Shown: positions 1 through 9,018, counted from the stretch's first letter. The stretch is 64,000 nt of DNA from Spirochaeta isovalerica (GCF_014207565.1 NZ_JACHGJ010000002.1:744001-808000), one strand, 5' to 3'. Translations and numbers: made by a program. Notes: generated by a model from the letters alone, not told the origin.

Positions 1-695
1 TTGTTATCGAGGATAAAGAAGTTTTCCGTATTGCGCGGCTCGATCTGTCTCCAGAGAAAGTTATAAAGAAGAGATACGTTGATATTGACGATAAATACCA
101 TTTCGCTGTTATCCCTTTCGGGAAAGACCATATAGAGAACTTTCTGTCCGTCTTTGTTGAGAACAGGTCCGATCAGAGTTTTTTCATCGATGGACGGTAA
201 ATGGCTGTACCATTCGCGGTGGGGGAAAGACTGAATGGGCGTCGGTATATACTCCATGGAAAAAACTTCCCTCACCTTTGTATCGTAAAAATAAACCGAC
301 TGAATAAAATCCGCCGTCGTGGCGAACTGCTCCAGGTTCCGGTTGATCCCGGTCCGCAATTTCAGAAAGCGCGAGTATTCGGAAATGCGGTCGAGATTGT
401 AGTGATCATGAAAATTCCTGAAGTAGTTTTTGTCTTTGAAATGCTGATAGGTGATGAAATCGTTATTCAATTGGAGAAGATGGACCGTATCCTCTATATT
501 TTTTACAATCAGTTCCATGCTGTGGGAGATTTGCTCCAGATAGTGGATGGCCGTTTCCTCTTCGGCGGTCCGGATGAGGTCGGACATACGGGTGTAGAGA
601 AAGCCCGCCAGCCAGACTGTGGGGACCATGGAAGCAATAAGGAGAATAAAGAGAATTCGGATATAATAGCGGGGAACTTTTTTCAGGTTTTTCAT
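1..695 (-). CDS. Sensor histidine kinase, N-terminal part (YesM type, truncated by window edge)
   Basis: The start codon is at 695-693 and the frame stays open to base 1, so about 231 residues are visible. After a short basic N-terminus there is one membrane segment (about residues 11-30), then a long extracytoplasmic region rich in aromatic and charged residues, as in YesM-family kinases that sense sugars through a dCache-like domain. No kinase core is inside the window, so the assignment rests on this architecture and on position: it follows a binding protein and two permeases on the same strand, the usual place for a YesM/YesN pair. A GGAGG lies only one base before the ATG, which is unusually close, so the true start could be elsewhere. 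An inverted repeat at 708-733 separates it from the permease gene. Confidence 0.6.
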   Translation of the reverse strand, partial: MKNLKKVPRYYIRILFILLIASMVPTVWLAGFLYTRMSDLIRTAEEETAIHYLEQISHSMELIVKNIEDTVHLLQLNNDFITYQHFKDKNYFRNFHDHYNLDRISEYSRFLKLRTGINRNLEQFATTADFIQSVYFYDTKVREVFSMEYIPTPIQSFPHREWYSHLPSIDEKTLIGPVLNKDGQKVLYMVFPERDNSEMVFIVNINVSLLYNFLWRQIEPRNTENFFILDN

Positions 696-707
696 ACCTC
701 CGGAAGT

Positions 708-733
708 TTCGGCGGACCGATTGATCCGCCGGA
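708..733 (-). promoter_or_regulatory. Intercistronic hairpin between permease and kinase genes
   Basis: CGGCGGA at 710-716 pairs perfectly with TCCGCCG at 725-731 around an 8-base loop. There is no following T-run, so a full terminator is unlikely. It may stabilise upstream mRNA or reduce expression of the kinase relative to the transporter. Confidence 0.45.
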
Positions 734-749
734 AAATTATAGCATGAAA

Positions 750-1628
750 TTACCCTTTTACCGAGCCGATCATCATCCCTTTGACGAAGTATTTCTGAAT
801 AAAGGGATAGGCTGCAAGGATGGGAAGAGTCGAAATGACTATGACGGCTCCTTTAATCGCTTCGCCGGGAGGGGGAGTCTGTCCGGTCGTGATAACTTCG
901 CTCATGGTTGATGAGAGTAGTATGGTTCTCATCAGGTTCTGAACGGGAAGTTTTCCCTGGCTGATGAGGAACATGGCTGCATCGAACCAGTCGTTCCACT
1001 GCCATACCGCGTAGAAGAGACCGATCGTGACGAGCGAGGGGAGGCTCAGCGGCAGAATGATTCTTACAAAGGTCTGAAACACAGAGCAGCCGTCCAGTTT
1101 AGCCGATTCTTCGAGGCTGGCTGGTATCTGCCGGAAAAAAGCCATCATGATAAACACGTACTGGGTGTTGATCAGCCGCGGCCAGATCAGGGACCAGATG
1201 GAATCGATCAGTCCCAGACTTTTGTTCAGCAGGAACAGGGGGATGATCTGCACGGGAAAAACGATACAGATGATCAGCGCGGAAATGACTATTTTCCTTC
1301 CCGGCAGATCGGATTTGCTCAGGCCGTAAGCCAGCAGACTGGTCGCGCCGACTTGAAGGATCGTTCCGACAACTGTCCGGAATATGGTATTCTTATAGGC
1401 TGTTAGAACAGCGTCTCCCTGAAAGAGGAGCATTTTGTAGGCTCCGAAATCAAATTTTTCCGGAAACAGAACAAAAGGACCCCTCTGAATGTATTCCTGT
1501 TCCGAAAGAAAGCTGGTCATAAATACCGTGAGAAAGGGAACAAGAAAGAGAAGAGATATAAGGATCAAAAGTGAGCCGTTGAAACCCCGGAATATTTTTT
1601 CACCCCTTGTGGGGAAAATTGCACTCAT
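750..1628 (-). CDS. Sugar ABC transporter permease (LplC/YtcP type)
   Basis: This 292-residue protein has six predicted membrane segments and the cytoplasmic EAA loop of binding-protein-dependent permeases (EESAKLDGCS followed by FVRIILPLSLP, about residues 180-203). The motif is the site that docks the ATPase. It resembles the MalG-side subunit of the LplABC/YtcP class, which imports oligosaccharides or uronides. The start ATG at 1628 has an AGGAG eight bases upstream, and the gap to the preceding permease gene is 10 bases. No ATPase gene is nearby. The substrate cannot be deduced. Confidence 0.9.
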   Translation of the reverse strand: MSAIFPTRGEKIFRGFNGSLLILISLLFLVPFLTVFMTSFLSEQEYIQRGPFVLFPEKFDFGAYKMLLFQGDAVLTAYKNTIFRTVVGTILQVGATSLLAYGLSKSDLPGRKIVISALIICIVFPVQIIPLFLLNKSLGLIDSIWSLIWPRLINTQYVFIMMAFFRQIPASLEESAKLDGCSVFQTFVRIILPLSLPSLVTIGLFYAVWQWNDWFDAAMFLISQGKLPVQNLMRTILLSSTMSEVITTGQTPPPGEAIKGAVIVISTLPILAAYPFIQKYFVKGMMIGSVKG

Positions 1629-1638
1629 TTACATACTC

Positions 1639-2556
1639 CTATGCGTACAGACTGTCCTGTCCGAGTTTTTTCGTAGTCCAGTTGGAGAGGCCTACGAGAG
1701 CGAGAGCCAACAGGGATTTGAAAAAACCAACCGCTGTGGCAAAGGAAAAATTCATCTGTTCCAGACCGGTTCTAAACACATATGTGTCGATAATGTCAGC
1801 TGTTTTGTAGACTGCCGGGCTGTATAGAAGCAGCGTTTCTTCATATCCCTGATTCAGAACTACTGAAATACGAAGTAAAAACATAATGGCGATAGCATAG
1901 CTGATGCTCGGCAAAGTTATCCTTATAGTCTGCTGCCACCGTCCGGCTCCATCGATTTCCGCCGCTTCGTATAACTGAGGATCGATTCCTGTCAGAGCGG
2001 CAAGATAGATTATGGTTCCCCATCCCAGATTCTTCCAGACGATGGCGGTTACCAGAACGGGGCGGAAGGTATCGGACATTCCCACATAATATTCCGGCTG
2101 TCCGCCGAAAAAGCGGATGATTTCGGGTATCAGGCCGCCGTGAAGAGACAGCAGGTTAAAGACCATACCGGCCAGAACCACGTTGGATACGAAGTAAGGC
2201 AGGTAGGAAATAGTCTGAACGGCTTTTTTGAATTTGAGAAGGCGCACTTCGTTGATCATCAAGGCCAGAACAATGGGGAGTCCGAACTCGAAAATCATCC
2301 TCAGCCCAGCGAGAATAAAGGTATTGCCCATTATATTCCAGAAAAAAACCGAGGATATGAATTTCCTGAAGTGTTTCAATCCCACCCAGGGCGCTGTGAA
2401 TATGGCTTCGATACCTTCAAAAGGCGCGACATCTTTAAAAGCCACCAGGGTCCCCAGCATCGGTATGTACCGGAAAATAAAAAAATAGACGAGGCCCGGC
2501 GCCATTAACCAGTAGAGAGCGGCATAATCGCTCTTCTTTTTTCTTAGTGATTTCAA
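1639..2556 (-). CDS. Sugar ABC transporter permease (LplB type)
   Basis: A 305-residue inner-membrane permease with six predicted membrane segments, and the EAA loop YEAAEIDGAGRWQQ followed by ITLPSI in the C-terminal third. It is the MalF-side partner of the neighbouring LplC-type permease and is typical in length for the LplB group. The start appears to be TTG at 2556 with a GGAG eight bases upstream. It lies between the binding-protein gene and the second permease in one operon; a GC-rich inverted repeat separates it from the binding-protein gene. Confidence 0.9.
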   Translation of the reverse strand: MKSLRKKKSDYAALYWLMAPGLVYFFIFRYIPMLGTLVAFKDVAPFEGIEAIFTAPWVGLKHFRKFISSVFFWNIMGNTFILAGLRMIFEFGLPIVLALMINEVRLLKFKKAVQTISYLPYFVSNVVLAGMVFNLLSLHGGLIPEIIRFFGGQPEYYVGMSDTFRPVLVTAIVWKNLGWGTIIYLAALTGIDPQLYEAAEIDGAGRWQQTIRITLPSISYAIAIMFLLRISVVLNQGYEETLLLYSPAVYKTADIIDTYVFRTGLEQMNFSFATAVGFFKSLLALALVGLSNWTTKKLGQDSLYA

Positions 2557-2562
2557 AGTAAA

Positions 2563-2587
2563 CTCCGGAAAAAGCGGCCGGCCGGAG
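2563..2587 (-). promoter_or_regulatory. Intercistronic hairpin after the binding-protein gene
   Basis: CTCCGG at 2563-2568 pairs with CCGGAG at 2582-2587. It sits in the 59-base gap between the binding-protein stop and the permease start and lacks a T-run. Such hairpins often protect the 3' end of the abundant binding-protein message. The CCGGAG arm also carries the permease ribosome-binding GGAG, so folding could limit permease translation. Confidence 0.4.
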
Positions 2588-2615
2588 AATCACGGCCCGC
2601 CGCGTAAAATGGATC

Positions 2616-4151
2616 TTATTTCATGGCTTCTTTGTAGATATCGGTGTGAACGTCAATCCAGTCCTGAAGCCCCGCATCGTAGAGTTCGCCGATGAAATCG
2701 TTCCATTCGGAGAGAGGTCTCTCACCGATGATGAACATGATCTGCTCTTCCTCGACCATTCTCTCGATATCGCTGTATCCGGGTATCTGATCGGAAAGAA
2801 CCGAAGGATCGTATTTCACGCCTGCGTCGAAAGGCATTTTCCCCCGGGAGAAATCGAGTCCCGTGGGAGGATTGTTCCCCTGGCCCGCGAGGCCCCAGAC
2901 TTCGTTTTCTTTCTGGAACATGGGATTGGCTGTTCCGGCAGTTGCCGCAGCGGGGAGGCCGACGGCAAAGTCGAAATCGCGGATGTAGTTCAGGTTGTCT
3001 GTAAGCAGATCGTAGATTCCATTCTCCTTGTCTGTCCATTCCCAGTTGACGCCTTCGGGACCTTTCTGGGACGTGGCAAAGGCTTCAGGAGAAGAATAGA
3101 GAAGGTTCATGACTTTGATGACGGCTTCGGGGTGTTTACTTCTGGAAGAGATGAGCATACCCTGTGATGTCGCGGGAATAACCGTCTCTCCTTTCCCCAT
3201 GGGACCGTCTATTCCTTTCTGAATCAGGACGAATTCCGCATCGGGATCGATCTGGTTCATATCCCAATGAACGTTAGCAACATTGGAATACCAGGTGGCT
3301 GTGGATGCGACATTTCCCGTTTTTACCAGTTCTCTCACTTTCTGTCTGTTCAGAGAAGCGAACTCGGGATACATATATCCGCTTGTGTACCATCTGTTCA
3401 TGGTTTTCAGGAAATCGGTGTAGCCATCCTGAAGATAATAAGGCTTGAGTTTTCCGTCAGAATCCATCCAGTTTGAGAATCCGTGCTCGGTGAATCCTCC
3501 GATAAACGTCTGGTAGATTCCCTGTGAGCCGTGTTTTCCATTGATTTCCGCCAGCATGATGATGGTGTCATCTCCGGAAAGCTTTTCTTTATTTGCGGCC
3601 GCGGCAGCCATAAAAGTTTCCAGCTCGGCTATGGTTTCGGGGAATTTGACGCCCAGTTCCTCTGCCCAGTCCTTTCTGACCCAGGGGTTGGTTGCCACTG
3701 TAGGAGTCACTCTGGGCACACCCCAAAGGTTCCCCTGGCTGTCGCTCATGGCTTCGATCGATTCCTCAGGCCAGTGTGACATAATATCTGAACCGTATTT
3801 TTCCATCAGATCGTTAATAGGCATAATGGCGTTCTTGCTGTAGTACTGGTCCCAGTTACCCCAGAAAGCATCAATCTGCATACCCGAAGCCAGCAGCATA
3901 TTAAGCTTCTGATCTTCCTGACCGATTACCGGGGGAATAACGATGACGTTCACCCCGGTCCTTTCTTTTATATACTCCCTGATAAATTCCACATGTTCGG
4001 GATCGCTGGATGCTCCCCCCTGGGCGGCGCTCATGGCTCCGCTGTTGTTGTAGATGACGATTTCCACAGCGTCATCGGCTGTTTTGTCCTGTTGTCCTTC
4101 GGCAATAAGCATGGCCGGAAGAAGCAGAAGCAACATAAAAATTCGTTTCAT
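2616..4151 (-). CDS. Extracellular sugar-binding protein (LplA/YtcQ type)
   Basis: This 511-residue protein begins with a signal peptide (basic MKR, hydrophobic core LMLLLLLPAMLIA, likely cut before EGQQ). There is no lipobox cysteine, so it is a soluble periplasmic protein rather than a lipoprotein. The body matches the large (about 500 residue) family 1 solute-binding proteins that serve LplB/LplC permeases. It is the first gene of its operon and is followed by both permeases and a sensor kinase. The start ATG at 4151 has an AAGGAG at good spacing. The ligand is unknown; an oligosaccharide is likely from the family. Confidence 0.9.
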   Translation of the reverse strand: MKRIFMLLLLLPAMLIAEGQQDKTADDAVEIVIYNNSGAMSAAQGGASSDPEHVEFIREYIKERTGVNVIVIPPVIGQEDQKLNMLLASGMQIDAFWGNWDQYYSKNAIMPINDLMEKYGSDIMSHWPEESIEAMSDSQGNLWGVPRVTPTVATNPWVRKDWAEELGVKFPETIAELETFMAAAAANKEKLSGDDTIIMLAEINGKHGSQGIYQTFIGGFTEHGFSNWMDSDGKLKPYYLQDGYTDFLKTMNRWYTSGYMYPEFASLNRQKVRELVKTGNVASTATWYSNVANVHWDMNQIDPDAEFVLIQKGIDGPMGKGETVIPATSQGMLISSRSKHPEAVIKVMNLLYSSPEAFATSQKGPEGVNWEWTDKENGIYDLLTDNLNYIRDFDFAVGLPAAATAGTANPMFQKENEVWGLAGQGNNPPTGLDFSRGKMPFDAGVKYDPSVLSDQIPGYSDIERMVEEEQIMFIIGERPLSEWNDFIGELYDAGLQDWIDVHTDIYKEAMK

Positions 4152-4240
4152 TCGTAGTCTCCTTGTTTTTTCGTTGCTTCATTGTCCCCCGGTCCTTTGG
4201 AATCGGGCTAGAGGAGCTTTATGCCATGAATAGTTTTTTG

Positions 4241-4269
4241 ATTATAGCAAGAATTTACTATAATGACAG
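4241..4269 (-). promoter_or_regulatory. Sigma-70-like promoter of the binding-protein/permease operon
   Basis: On the minus strand CTGTCA (4269-4264) and TATAAT (4246-4241) are separated by exactly 17 bases. The start codon at 4151 then has an untranslated leader of roughly 80 bases. The rest of the 385-base gap to the GH13 gene (4270-4440) holds nothing else that I recognise. Confidence 0.55.
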
Positions 4270-4457
4270 GAAATTGCTACGGATATCAGTTTGCTTCAAT
4301 TCCCCGGGGCATCTTTTTCCCTGTCGGGTCTAATCCCCCGCTCATCTGCAGAGAACATCCCTTAAAAATCTGTTCAGCCCTGCCAATTCCATGAAGCAGA
4401 CCGGAAACTTTTTTAAGGCAATATCCATCATGAAGAGTATTTTTCTGATAGATTCAG

Positions 4458-4463
4458 TATAAT
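4458..4463 (+). promoter_or_regulatory. Possible -10 element of the GH13 gene
   Basis: A perfect TATAAT lies 73 bases before the GH13 start, but the sequence 17 bases upstream (GAGTAT) is a poor -35. An activator or an alternative promoter may be needed. Confidence 0.3.
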
Positions 4464-4536
4464 TCTAATTATCAAATACTTATATTGAAGAGAACCCGCC
4501 GCGGGTAATGATTAGTGTTAGGGAAGAGGATTCACT

Positions 4537-6225
4537 ATGGAAAAAAAATGGTGGCATAAAGAAGCGGTCTATCAGATCTACCCCAGAAGTTTTAAAGATT
4601 CCAACGGAGACGGCATCGGCGACCTGCAGGGGATCATCAGCAAACTTGATTACCTGGAGAAATTGGGTGTCCGGGTCATCTGGCTGAGCCCGGTCTACAA
4701 ATCCCCCATGGACGATAACGGCTACGATATCAGCGATTACCGCGATATCGCCCCTGAGTTCGGAACCATGGCGGATTTCGATGAGCTCATATCCCGGGCA
4801 GCCGGAAAAGGGATACGCATCGTTATGGATCTTGTTGTCAATCACACGAGTGACGAACACCCCTGGTTCGTCGAATCCCGCAGTTCCCGGGACAACCCCA
4901 AACGGGACTGGTATATCTGGAAAGATCCGGCTGCCGATGGCGGATCGCCCAACAACTGGGGATCCTATTTCACCAGAAGCGCCTGGGAGCTCGATGAAGC
5001 GACCGGTCAGTACTATCTCCACCTCTTCAGTAAAAAACAGCCCGACCTGAACTGGGCCAACAGACAGGTCAGGGAAGCCGTCTATGATATGATGCATTTC
5101 TGGCTGAAAAAAGGGATAGGCGGTTTCCGTATGGATGTTATCAATATGATCGGCAAACCGGTGGACTTTCCCCCGGCCGCCATAACAGACAGAGGGGTCG
5201 CCGGATTTGAGCACTGGGCCAACAATTCCAGAGCCCATGAATACCTGAGGGAAATGCACAGTGAAGTCCTGAGCCACTACGATGTTCTCACCGTCGGGGA
5301 GACGCCCTTCGTCACTCCCTTTGACGGTCAGCTCTATTCCCATCCCGACAGAAAGGAACTGAGCATGATCTTTCAGTTCGAACATATGGATGTGGACAGA
5401 GGGGATGTATCAGAGCTTAAGAAACCGCTGGATCTGGTCAAATTCAAACAGATCATGTCAAACTGGCAGACCGGACTGGAGGGGAGGGGATGGAACTCCA
5501 ACTACTGGTCCAATCACGATCAGGCGCGGGCTGTCTCCCGTTTCGGAAATGACAGGGAGTACCGGGTGGAAAGTGCCAAGATGCTGGGGACTACTCTTCA
5601 TATGATGAGCGGAACGCCTTATATCTATCAGGGTGAGGAGATCGGCGCAATCAACACTTATTACGATAGGATTGAAGAATACAACGATCTTATGGACCAT
5701 CATTACTATGATCTTCTTATTAATGATCATAAAATGACTCCCGCTGAGGCTATCAGGAGAATCCAGCCCTTTTCCCGCGATAACGCCCGGGTTCCCATGC
5801 GCTGGACCGGCGGAAAGCATAACGGCTTTACCAGTGGAGAGCCGTGGCTGAAAATGGACGGTCCGGGTTCCCTAATACATGGGGAGGCAGCTGTCGCCGA
5901 TAAAAACTCCGTTTTCTATCACTATAAAGAGCTGATCCGACTGAGACGGGAGAGCGAGTACAGCGATACGATTGTTTACGGAAAAAGCATTCTTCTCGAT
6001 TCCGATGATCCTTTGGTCTATGCTTTTCTCAGGGAAGGGAACGGGCAGGTGTTGCTGGTTGTTTCCAATTTTACCGGTGATGCCCTCACTCGCAGCTACG
6101 ATTATGAGGTTTTGAAAACAGTTTTATCCAATTATGGAAAGAGCGGTGAGGCTGTTGTGAATCTCCGCTCTTTATGGTTGGAGCCTTATGAATCCTATGT
6201 CTTCCGGGTGAGGCTATATAGCTAG
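4537..6225 (+). CDS. GH13 oligo-1,6-glucosidase / alpha-glucosidase
   Basis: A 562-residue cytoplasmic GH13 enzyme, the same length as Bacillus MalL-type oligo-1,6-glucosidases. The order of conserved regions is clear: DLVVNHTSDEH (about 98-108), GFRMDV with nucleophile Asp200, VGETPF with acid/base Glu255, and SNHDQAR with Asp328. Val201 directly after the nucleophile is the residue usually found in alpha-1,6-specific members, whereas alpha-1,4-specific enzymes often have Thr. The likely reaction is release of glucose from short isomalto- or related oligosaccharides. It is transcribed away from the transporter operon on its left, and an AGAGGA precedes the ATG. A damaged second copy of part of this gene lies at 12351-12500. 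Confidence 0.92.
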   Translation: MEKKWWHKEAVYQIYPRSFKDSNGDGIGDLQGIISKLDYLEKLGVRVIWLSPVYKSPMDDNGYDISDYRDIAPEFGTMADFDELISRAAGKGIRIVMDLVVNHTSDEHPWFVESRSSRDNPKRDWYIWKDPAADGGSPNNWGSYFTRSAWELDEATGQYYLHLFSKKQPDLNWANRQVREAVYDMMHFWLKKGIGGFRMDVINMIGKPVDFPPAAITDRGVAGFEHWANNSRAHEYLREMHSEVLSHYDVLTVGETPFVTPFDGQLYSHPDRKELSMIFQFEHMDVDRGDVSELKKPLDLVKFKQIMSNWQTGLEGRGWNSNYWSNHDQARAVSRFGNDREYRVESAKMLGTTLHMMSGTPYIYQGEEIGAINTYYDRIEEYNDLMDHHYYDLLINDHKMTPAEAIRRIQPFSRDNARVPMRWTGGKHNGFTSGEPWLKMDGPGSLIHGEAAVADKNSVFYHYKELIRLRRESEYSDTIVYGKSILLDSDDPLVYAFLREGNGQVLLVVSNFTGDALTRSYDYEVLKTVLSNYGKSGEAVVNLRSLWLEPYESYVFRVRLYS

Positions 6226-6226
6226 A

Positions 6227-7150
6227 TTATGAATTCATTTCAAGCTGCATGGAAATACCTGTTGGGTGATTTCCGAATTTCTCTCCGAAAATATTAAGTC
6301 CGCCTTTGTACTTGGCATCTTTCTTATTTCCCAATCGTACCTTAATTCTGTGGTCTGATCTCAGTTTTAATTGATGTAATGATATTTTTGATATTTCCAT
6401 TCCATCAATAAAAGAGCCTTCTTCTGTAACTCTCCAGTGTTTTAAAAAACCATACTGAGTGTTTTCAAGTCCCCACCATTTTGGAGTGAATCTTCCTCTT
6501 TTATCGCCCATATCTCCGGGGCTTGTCCAGGTTCCGATTTCCACGGAATTGATCCACATGGTTATATCACTAGGCCAGTCTGATTTATTTCCTGGAAATT
6601 CGGAACAGATCTCTGTAGTTATCTGAAGAGATTTGACACTTTTTTCTGTTGGTAGATTTGTCGGGAAGCTGTATTCGATAAACCCCTCTGTAAACCATAT
6701 CAGCTGAGCATTGCTTCTTTGAGGGCTGAAGAAGGCCCTTTCACTATCCAGATAATCTATAATATTTGTGTCACTTAAAATCCCGCAGGGCGGATGAATT
6801 TCAAAATCTGTGTATAAACCGATGGGCATATCAATAGTAATAATTTCATCATCCTGAACTTTCCTATCTTCTATCAGGGGGAGAACCACTTCGGAACAGC
6901 TGGCTTGGCAGATCTTTTGGCTACCTCTTGTAGCCGGAACCATCTCTGTTTTTATAAGCCCTGCCTTTTCCAGAATCTGGATATTCATTGTACACGTTGA
7001 AGTCAGTATATCAAGCTCTTCAGCGAGTTCTCGGAGATTCATCTTTCTGTATTGCAAAATTTTAAGCATATCTATTCTCAATTGAGAATTGAGAGCTTTT
7101 GCAATTTCCTGGACCTTTTCACTTTCAGCAATTAATACTTTTGATTCCAT
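6227..7150 (-). CDS. ArsR-type winged-helix transcription regulator with long C-terminal domain
   Basis: Residues about 12-95 form a winged-helix DNA-binding domain: LRIDMLKILQYRKMNLRELA and then an HTH ending in LEKAGLIKTE, as in the ArsR superfamily. The remaining 210 residues are a beta-rich domain seen in regulators beside glycoside hydrolase genes and probably bind a sugar or act in dimerisation (inference). At 307 residues it is about three times the length of a classic metal-sensing ArsR, and no metal-binding cysteine box is present. It follows the GH2 gene after 8 bases, so the two are probably co-transcribed. It is the best candidate to bind the three operator-like repeats at 8922-9018. 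Confidence 0.75.
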   Translation of the reverse strand: MESKVLIAESEKVQEIAKALNSQLRIDMLKILQYRKMNLRELAEELDILTSTCTMNIQILEKAGLIKTEMVPATRGSQKICQASCSEVVLPLIEDRKVQDDEIITIDMPIGLYTDFEIHPPCGILSDTNIIDYLDSERAFFSPQRSNAQLIWFTEGFIEYSFPTNLPTEKSVKSLQITTEICSEFPGNKSDWPSDITMWINSVEIGTWTSPGDMGDKRGRFTPKWWGLENTQYGFLKHWRVTEEGSFIDGMEISKISLHQLKLRSDHRIKVRLGNKKDAKYKGGLNIFGEKFGNHPTGISMQLEMNS

Positions 7151-7158
7151 CGGATAAT

Positions 7159-8898
7159 TTAACTTCCCTCAAAATATCTGTCTATTAGTTTACGAATTAA
7201 CTCAGGGGGAAACTTAGGATTTCTGTCACTGGAAAAGAGACCGTTTTTCTCCTGCTCCGTATCGTTGAATTGAGTATAACACCAACCGGTTAATCCGGCT
7301 AGTTTTGAGCATTTTTTGATAATCGATTCAAAGCGTTCTAAAAAATCATCAGCGGTTTCAGGAATGTCCTTATATCCCCACAATTCGGAAGTTTCTCCGG
7401 TAGATGATTTAAAACTGATTCCTCCGAATTCGCTGAGGATCCAGGGCCGTTCGGGGGGGATCGGTTCAGAGATATACAGTTTTTTGTTTTCTATACCGAA
7501 AGGTTTGTTTGATCGGGCTTTGTTCCACTCTTTTTCTATTTCAACTGGTGAGTGTTCGTAATTATGGCATGTAATGAAATCTCCATCAAAATGTTCCCAT
7601 CCGTCGTTTCCGATTAGTAATGTATGGGGATCTATTGTTCGTGTCATACTGTAAACTTCTTTTACCCATGACTGTATTTTTGGAGATTCTGCAATATCTC
7701 GGATTCCCCATGATTCGTTAAAAATCACACGCGCAATGATTGAGGGACAGGAGAAATCTCTTTTTAGTATTTCCATCCACTCTTTATAGAAACGGTTCTT
7801 GGATCTTTCCGAATAGTCATAAATGGCAGGGGCTTCTTCCCATACAAGAAAGCCCAGGCGGTCTGCAGCATGATAGAACCGGGGACTTTCAATTTTCATA
7901 TGCATCCTGCATCCATTAAAACCCAATTCCTGTGCAGATTCTATATCCTTCCCGTATGAGTGTTCAGAAGGAGGAGTGTATCCTCCATCTTCCCAGTATC
8001 CCTGCATAAGAATCAGTTTTTGATAAAGTTTCTTTTCATTTAAATACAACCCGTCTTTTTTTATTTCCAGTGTTCTGAAGGCTGTATAAGTTATAAGTTC
8101 ATCAATAACTGAATCATTATGAATCAAAAGGATGCGGATATAATATAATGCGGGATTTTTCGGCTCCCAATGTGAAGCGTTATTAATGAAATGACTCATT
8201 TGAGTAAAGGGGAATCTGGCTTCAATCTCAGTTTTCGTAATGGAGGTTCCCTGCAGGATTACTTCGGATAATACAATGGTGTTTTCCAATGGAGAAGATA
8301 ATTCAAGGGAGAAATTTATTGTCCCTTCAGGAGTTGAGGAGATTTTCTTAATCGATTTTATATAGGTTTCTGGCAGGAACTCCAACCAGACATCCTGCCA
8401 TATTCCTGTTACGGGAGTGTACCAGCAGGCAAAAGATGCCCCTTTTGACTGTTTACCTCTGGGTTGTTCTCCCGAGTCCGGGTCTTCGACAAATACCGTA
8501 ATGGTAAATCTTTTTCTCTCTTTGATATAATTCGTTATATCAAAATAAAAAGGGGTGTAGCCTCCTTCATGATTACCCACAAGTTCGTTATCTATCCAAA
8601 TCTCTGAGTAATAGTCTACAGCGGCGAAGTGAAGTATTGTCCGGTTATTCTCTGTCGCATATGGCGGTTCAATAGTTCTGCGGTATATAACTTTTTGAAG
8701 GTTTTTGTCCCAACCCAATCCGGATGCTTTGGTGCGGTATGTATAGGGTACCTGGATGGTATAGTCAAATGATTCATTGATCTTATCGTAAGGACTTTTG
8801 AGAAAATCATCATTATAATCAGTAAATTCCCAGAGTCCGTTCAAACTCATCCAGGAGTTTCTATACTGTAATGGTCTCGGATATTCAATAGGTATCAT
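7159..8898 (-). CDS. GH2 family glycoside hydrolase (beta-galactosidase/beta-glucuronidase like)
   Basis: A 579-residue protein with the GH2 order: jelly-roll sugar-binding domain (about 15-180, including AVDYYSEIWIDNELVGNHEGG), immunoglobulin-like domain, and TIM barrel. FNESWG carries the acid/base Glu and ILSEFGG carries the nucleophile Glu, so it should be active. No signal peptide is present, so it acts in the cytosol on sugars imported by the divergent ABC transporter. It is shorter than E. coli LacZ and close to the short beta-glucuronidase-like members; substrate is uncertain. A GGGAG lies six bases before the ATG. Confidence 0.87.
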   Translation of the reverse strand: MIPIEYPRPLQYRNSWMSLNGLWEFTDYNDDFLKSPYDKINESFDYTIQVPYTYRTKASGLGWDKNLQKVIYRRTIEPPYATENNRTILHFAAVDYYSEIWIDNELVGNHEGGYTPFYFDITNYIKERKRFTITVFVEDPDSGEQPRGKQSKGASFACWYTPVTGIWQDVWLEFLPETYIKSIKKISSTPEGTINFSLELSSPLENTIVLSEVILQGTSITKTEIEARFPFTQMSHFINNASHWEPKNPALYYIRILLIHNDSVIDELITYTAFRTLEIKKDGLYLNEKKLYQKLILMQGYWEDGGYTPPSEHSYGKDIESAQELGFNGCRMHMKIESPRFYHAADRLGFLVWEEAPAIYDYSERSKNRFYKEWMEILKRDFSCPSIIARVIFNESWGIRDIAESPKIQSWVKEVYSMTRTIDPHTLLIGNDGWEHFDGDFITCHNYEHSPVEIEKEWNKARSNKPFGIENKKLYISEPIPPERPWILSEFGGISFKSSTGETSELWGYKDIPETADDFLERFESIIKKCSKLAGLTGWCYTQFNDTEQEKNGLFSSDRNPKFPPELIRKLIDRYFEGS

Positions 8899-8921
8899 AA
8901 ATAACTCCCGATTTATTATAG

Positions 8922-8937
8922 TTCATTATAGCATGAA
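8922..8937. promoter_or_regulatory. Operator-like inverted repeat, site 1
   Basis: TTCAT-6-ATGAA with central TATAGC. It covers the -10 hexamer of the GH2 promoter (8930-8925 on the minus strand), where a bound repressor would block RNA polymerase. Two related sites follow at 8972 and 9003. Confidence 0.55.
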
Positions 8938-8954
8938 GTAAAAAGAATATACAA
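8925..8954 (-). promoter_or_regulatory. Promoter of GH2/ArsR operon
   Basis: On the minus strand TTGTAT (8954-8949) and TATAAT (8930-8925) are 18 bases apart, about 30 bases before the GH2 start codon and its GGGAG ribosome site. Confidence 0.55.
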
Positions 8955-8963
8955 GGATAAAAC

Positions 8964-8992
8964 TTGACAAGTTCGCATAAGCATGAAATAAT
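8964..8992 (+). promoter_or_regulatory. Promoter of the divergent ABC transporter operon
   Basis: Perfect TTGACA at 8964-8969 and AATAAT at 8987-8992, separated by 17 bases. The predicted start point is near 8999. Operator site 2 fills the spacer and site 3 lies just downstream. Confidence 0.65.
8972..8987. promoter_or_regulatory. Operator-like repeat, site 2
   Basis: TTCGC-6-ATGAA; the right half GCATGAA is the same as in site 1 and the left half is degenerate. It occupies the spacer of the transporter promoter. Confidence 0.5.
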
Positions 8993-9002
8993 AGCCTTAA
9001 GA

Positions 9003-9018
9003 TTCATGAATATATGAA
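9003..9018. promoter_or_regulatory. Operator-like inverted repeat, site 3
   Basis: TTCAT-6-ATGAA with central GAATAT, a perfect match to the half-sites of site 1 and with the same six-base spacing. It lies just after the predicted transcription start of the transporter operon, a classic repressor position. Confidence 0.55.

Noticed and set aside
201-911. Open frame of 236 codons on the plus strand
   Set aside because: It lies opposite the sensor kinase and the permease gene, has no ribosome site and its product matches no protein pattern; the minus-strand proteins are clear.
4480-5385. Open frame of 301 codons on the minus strand
   Set aside because: It is antisense to the intact GH13 gene, which has all catalytic motifs.
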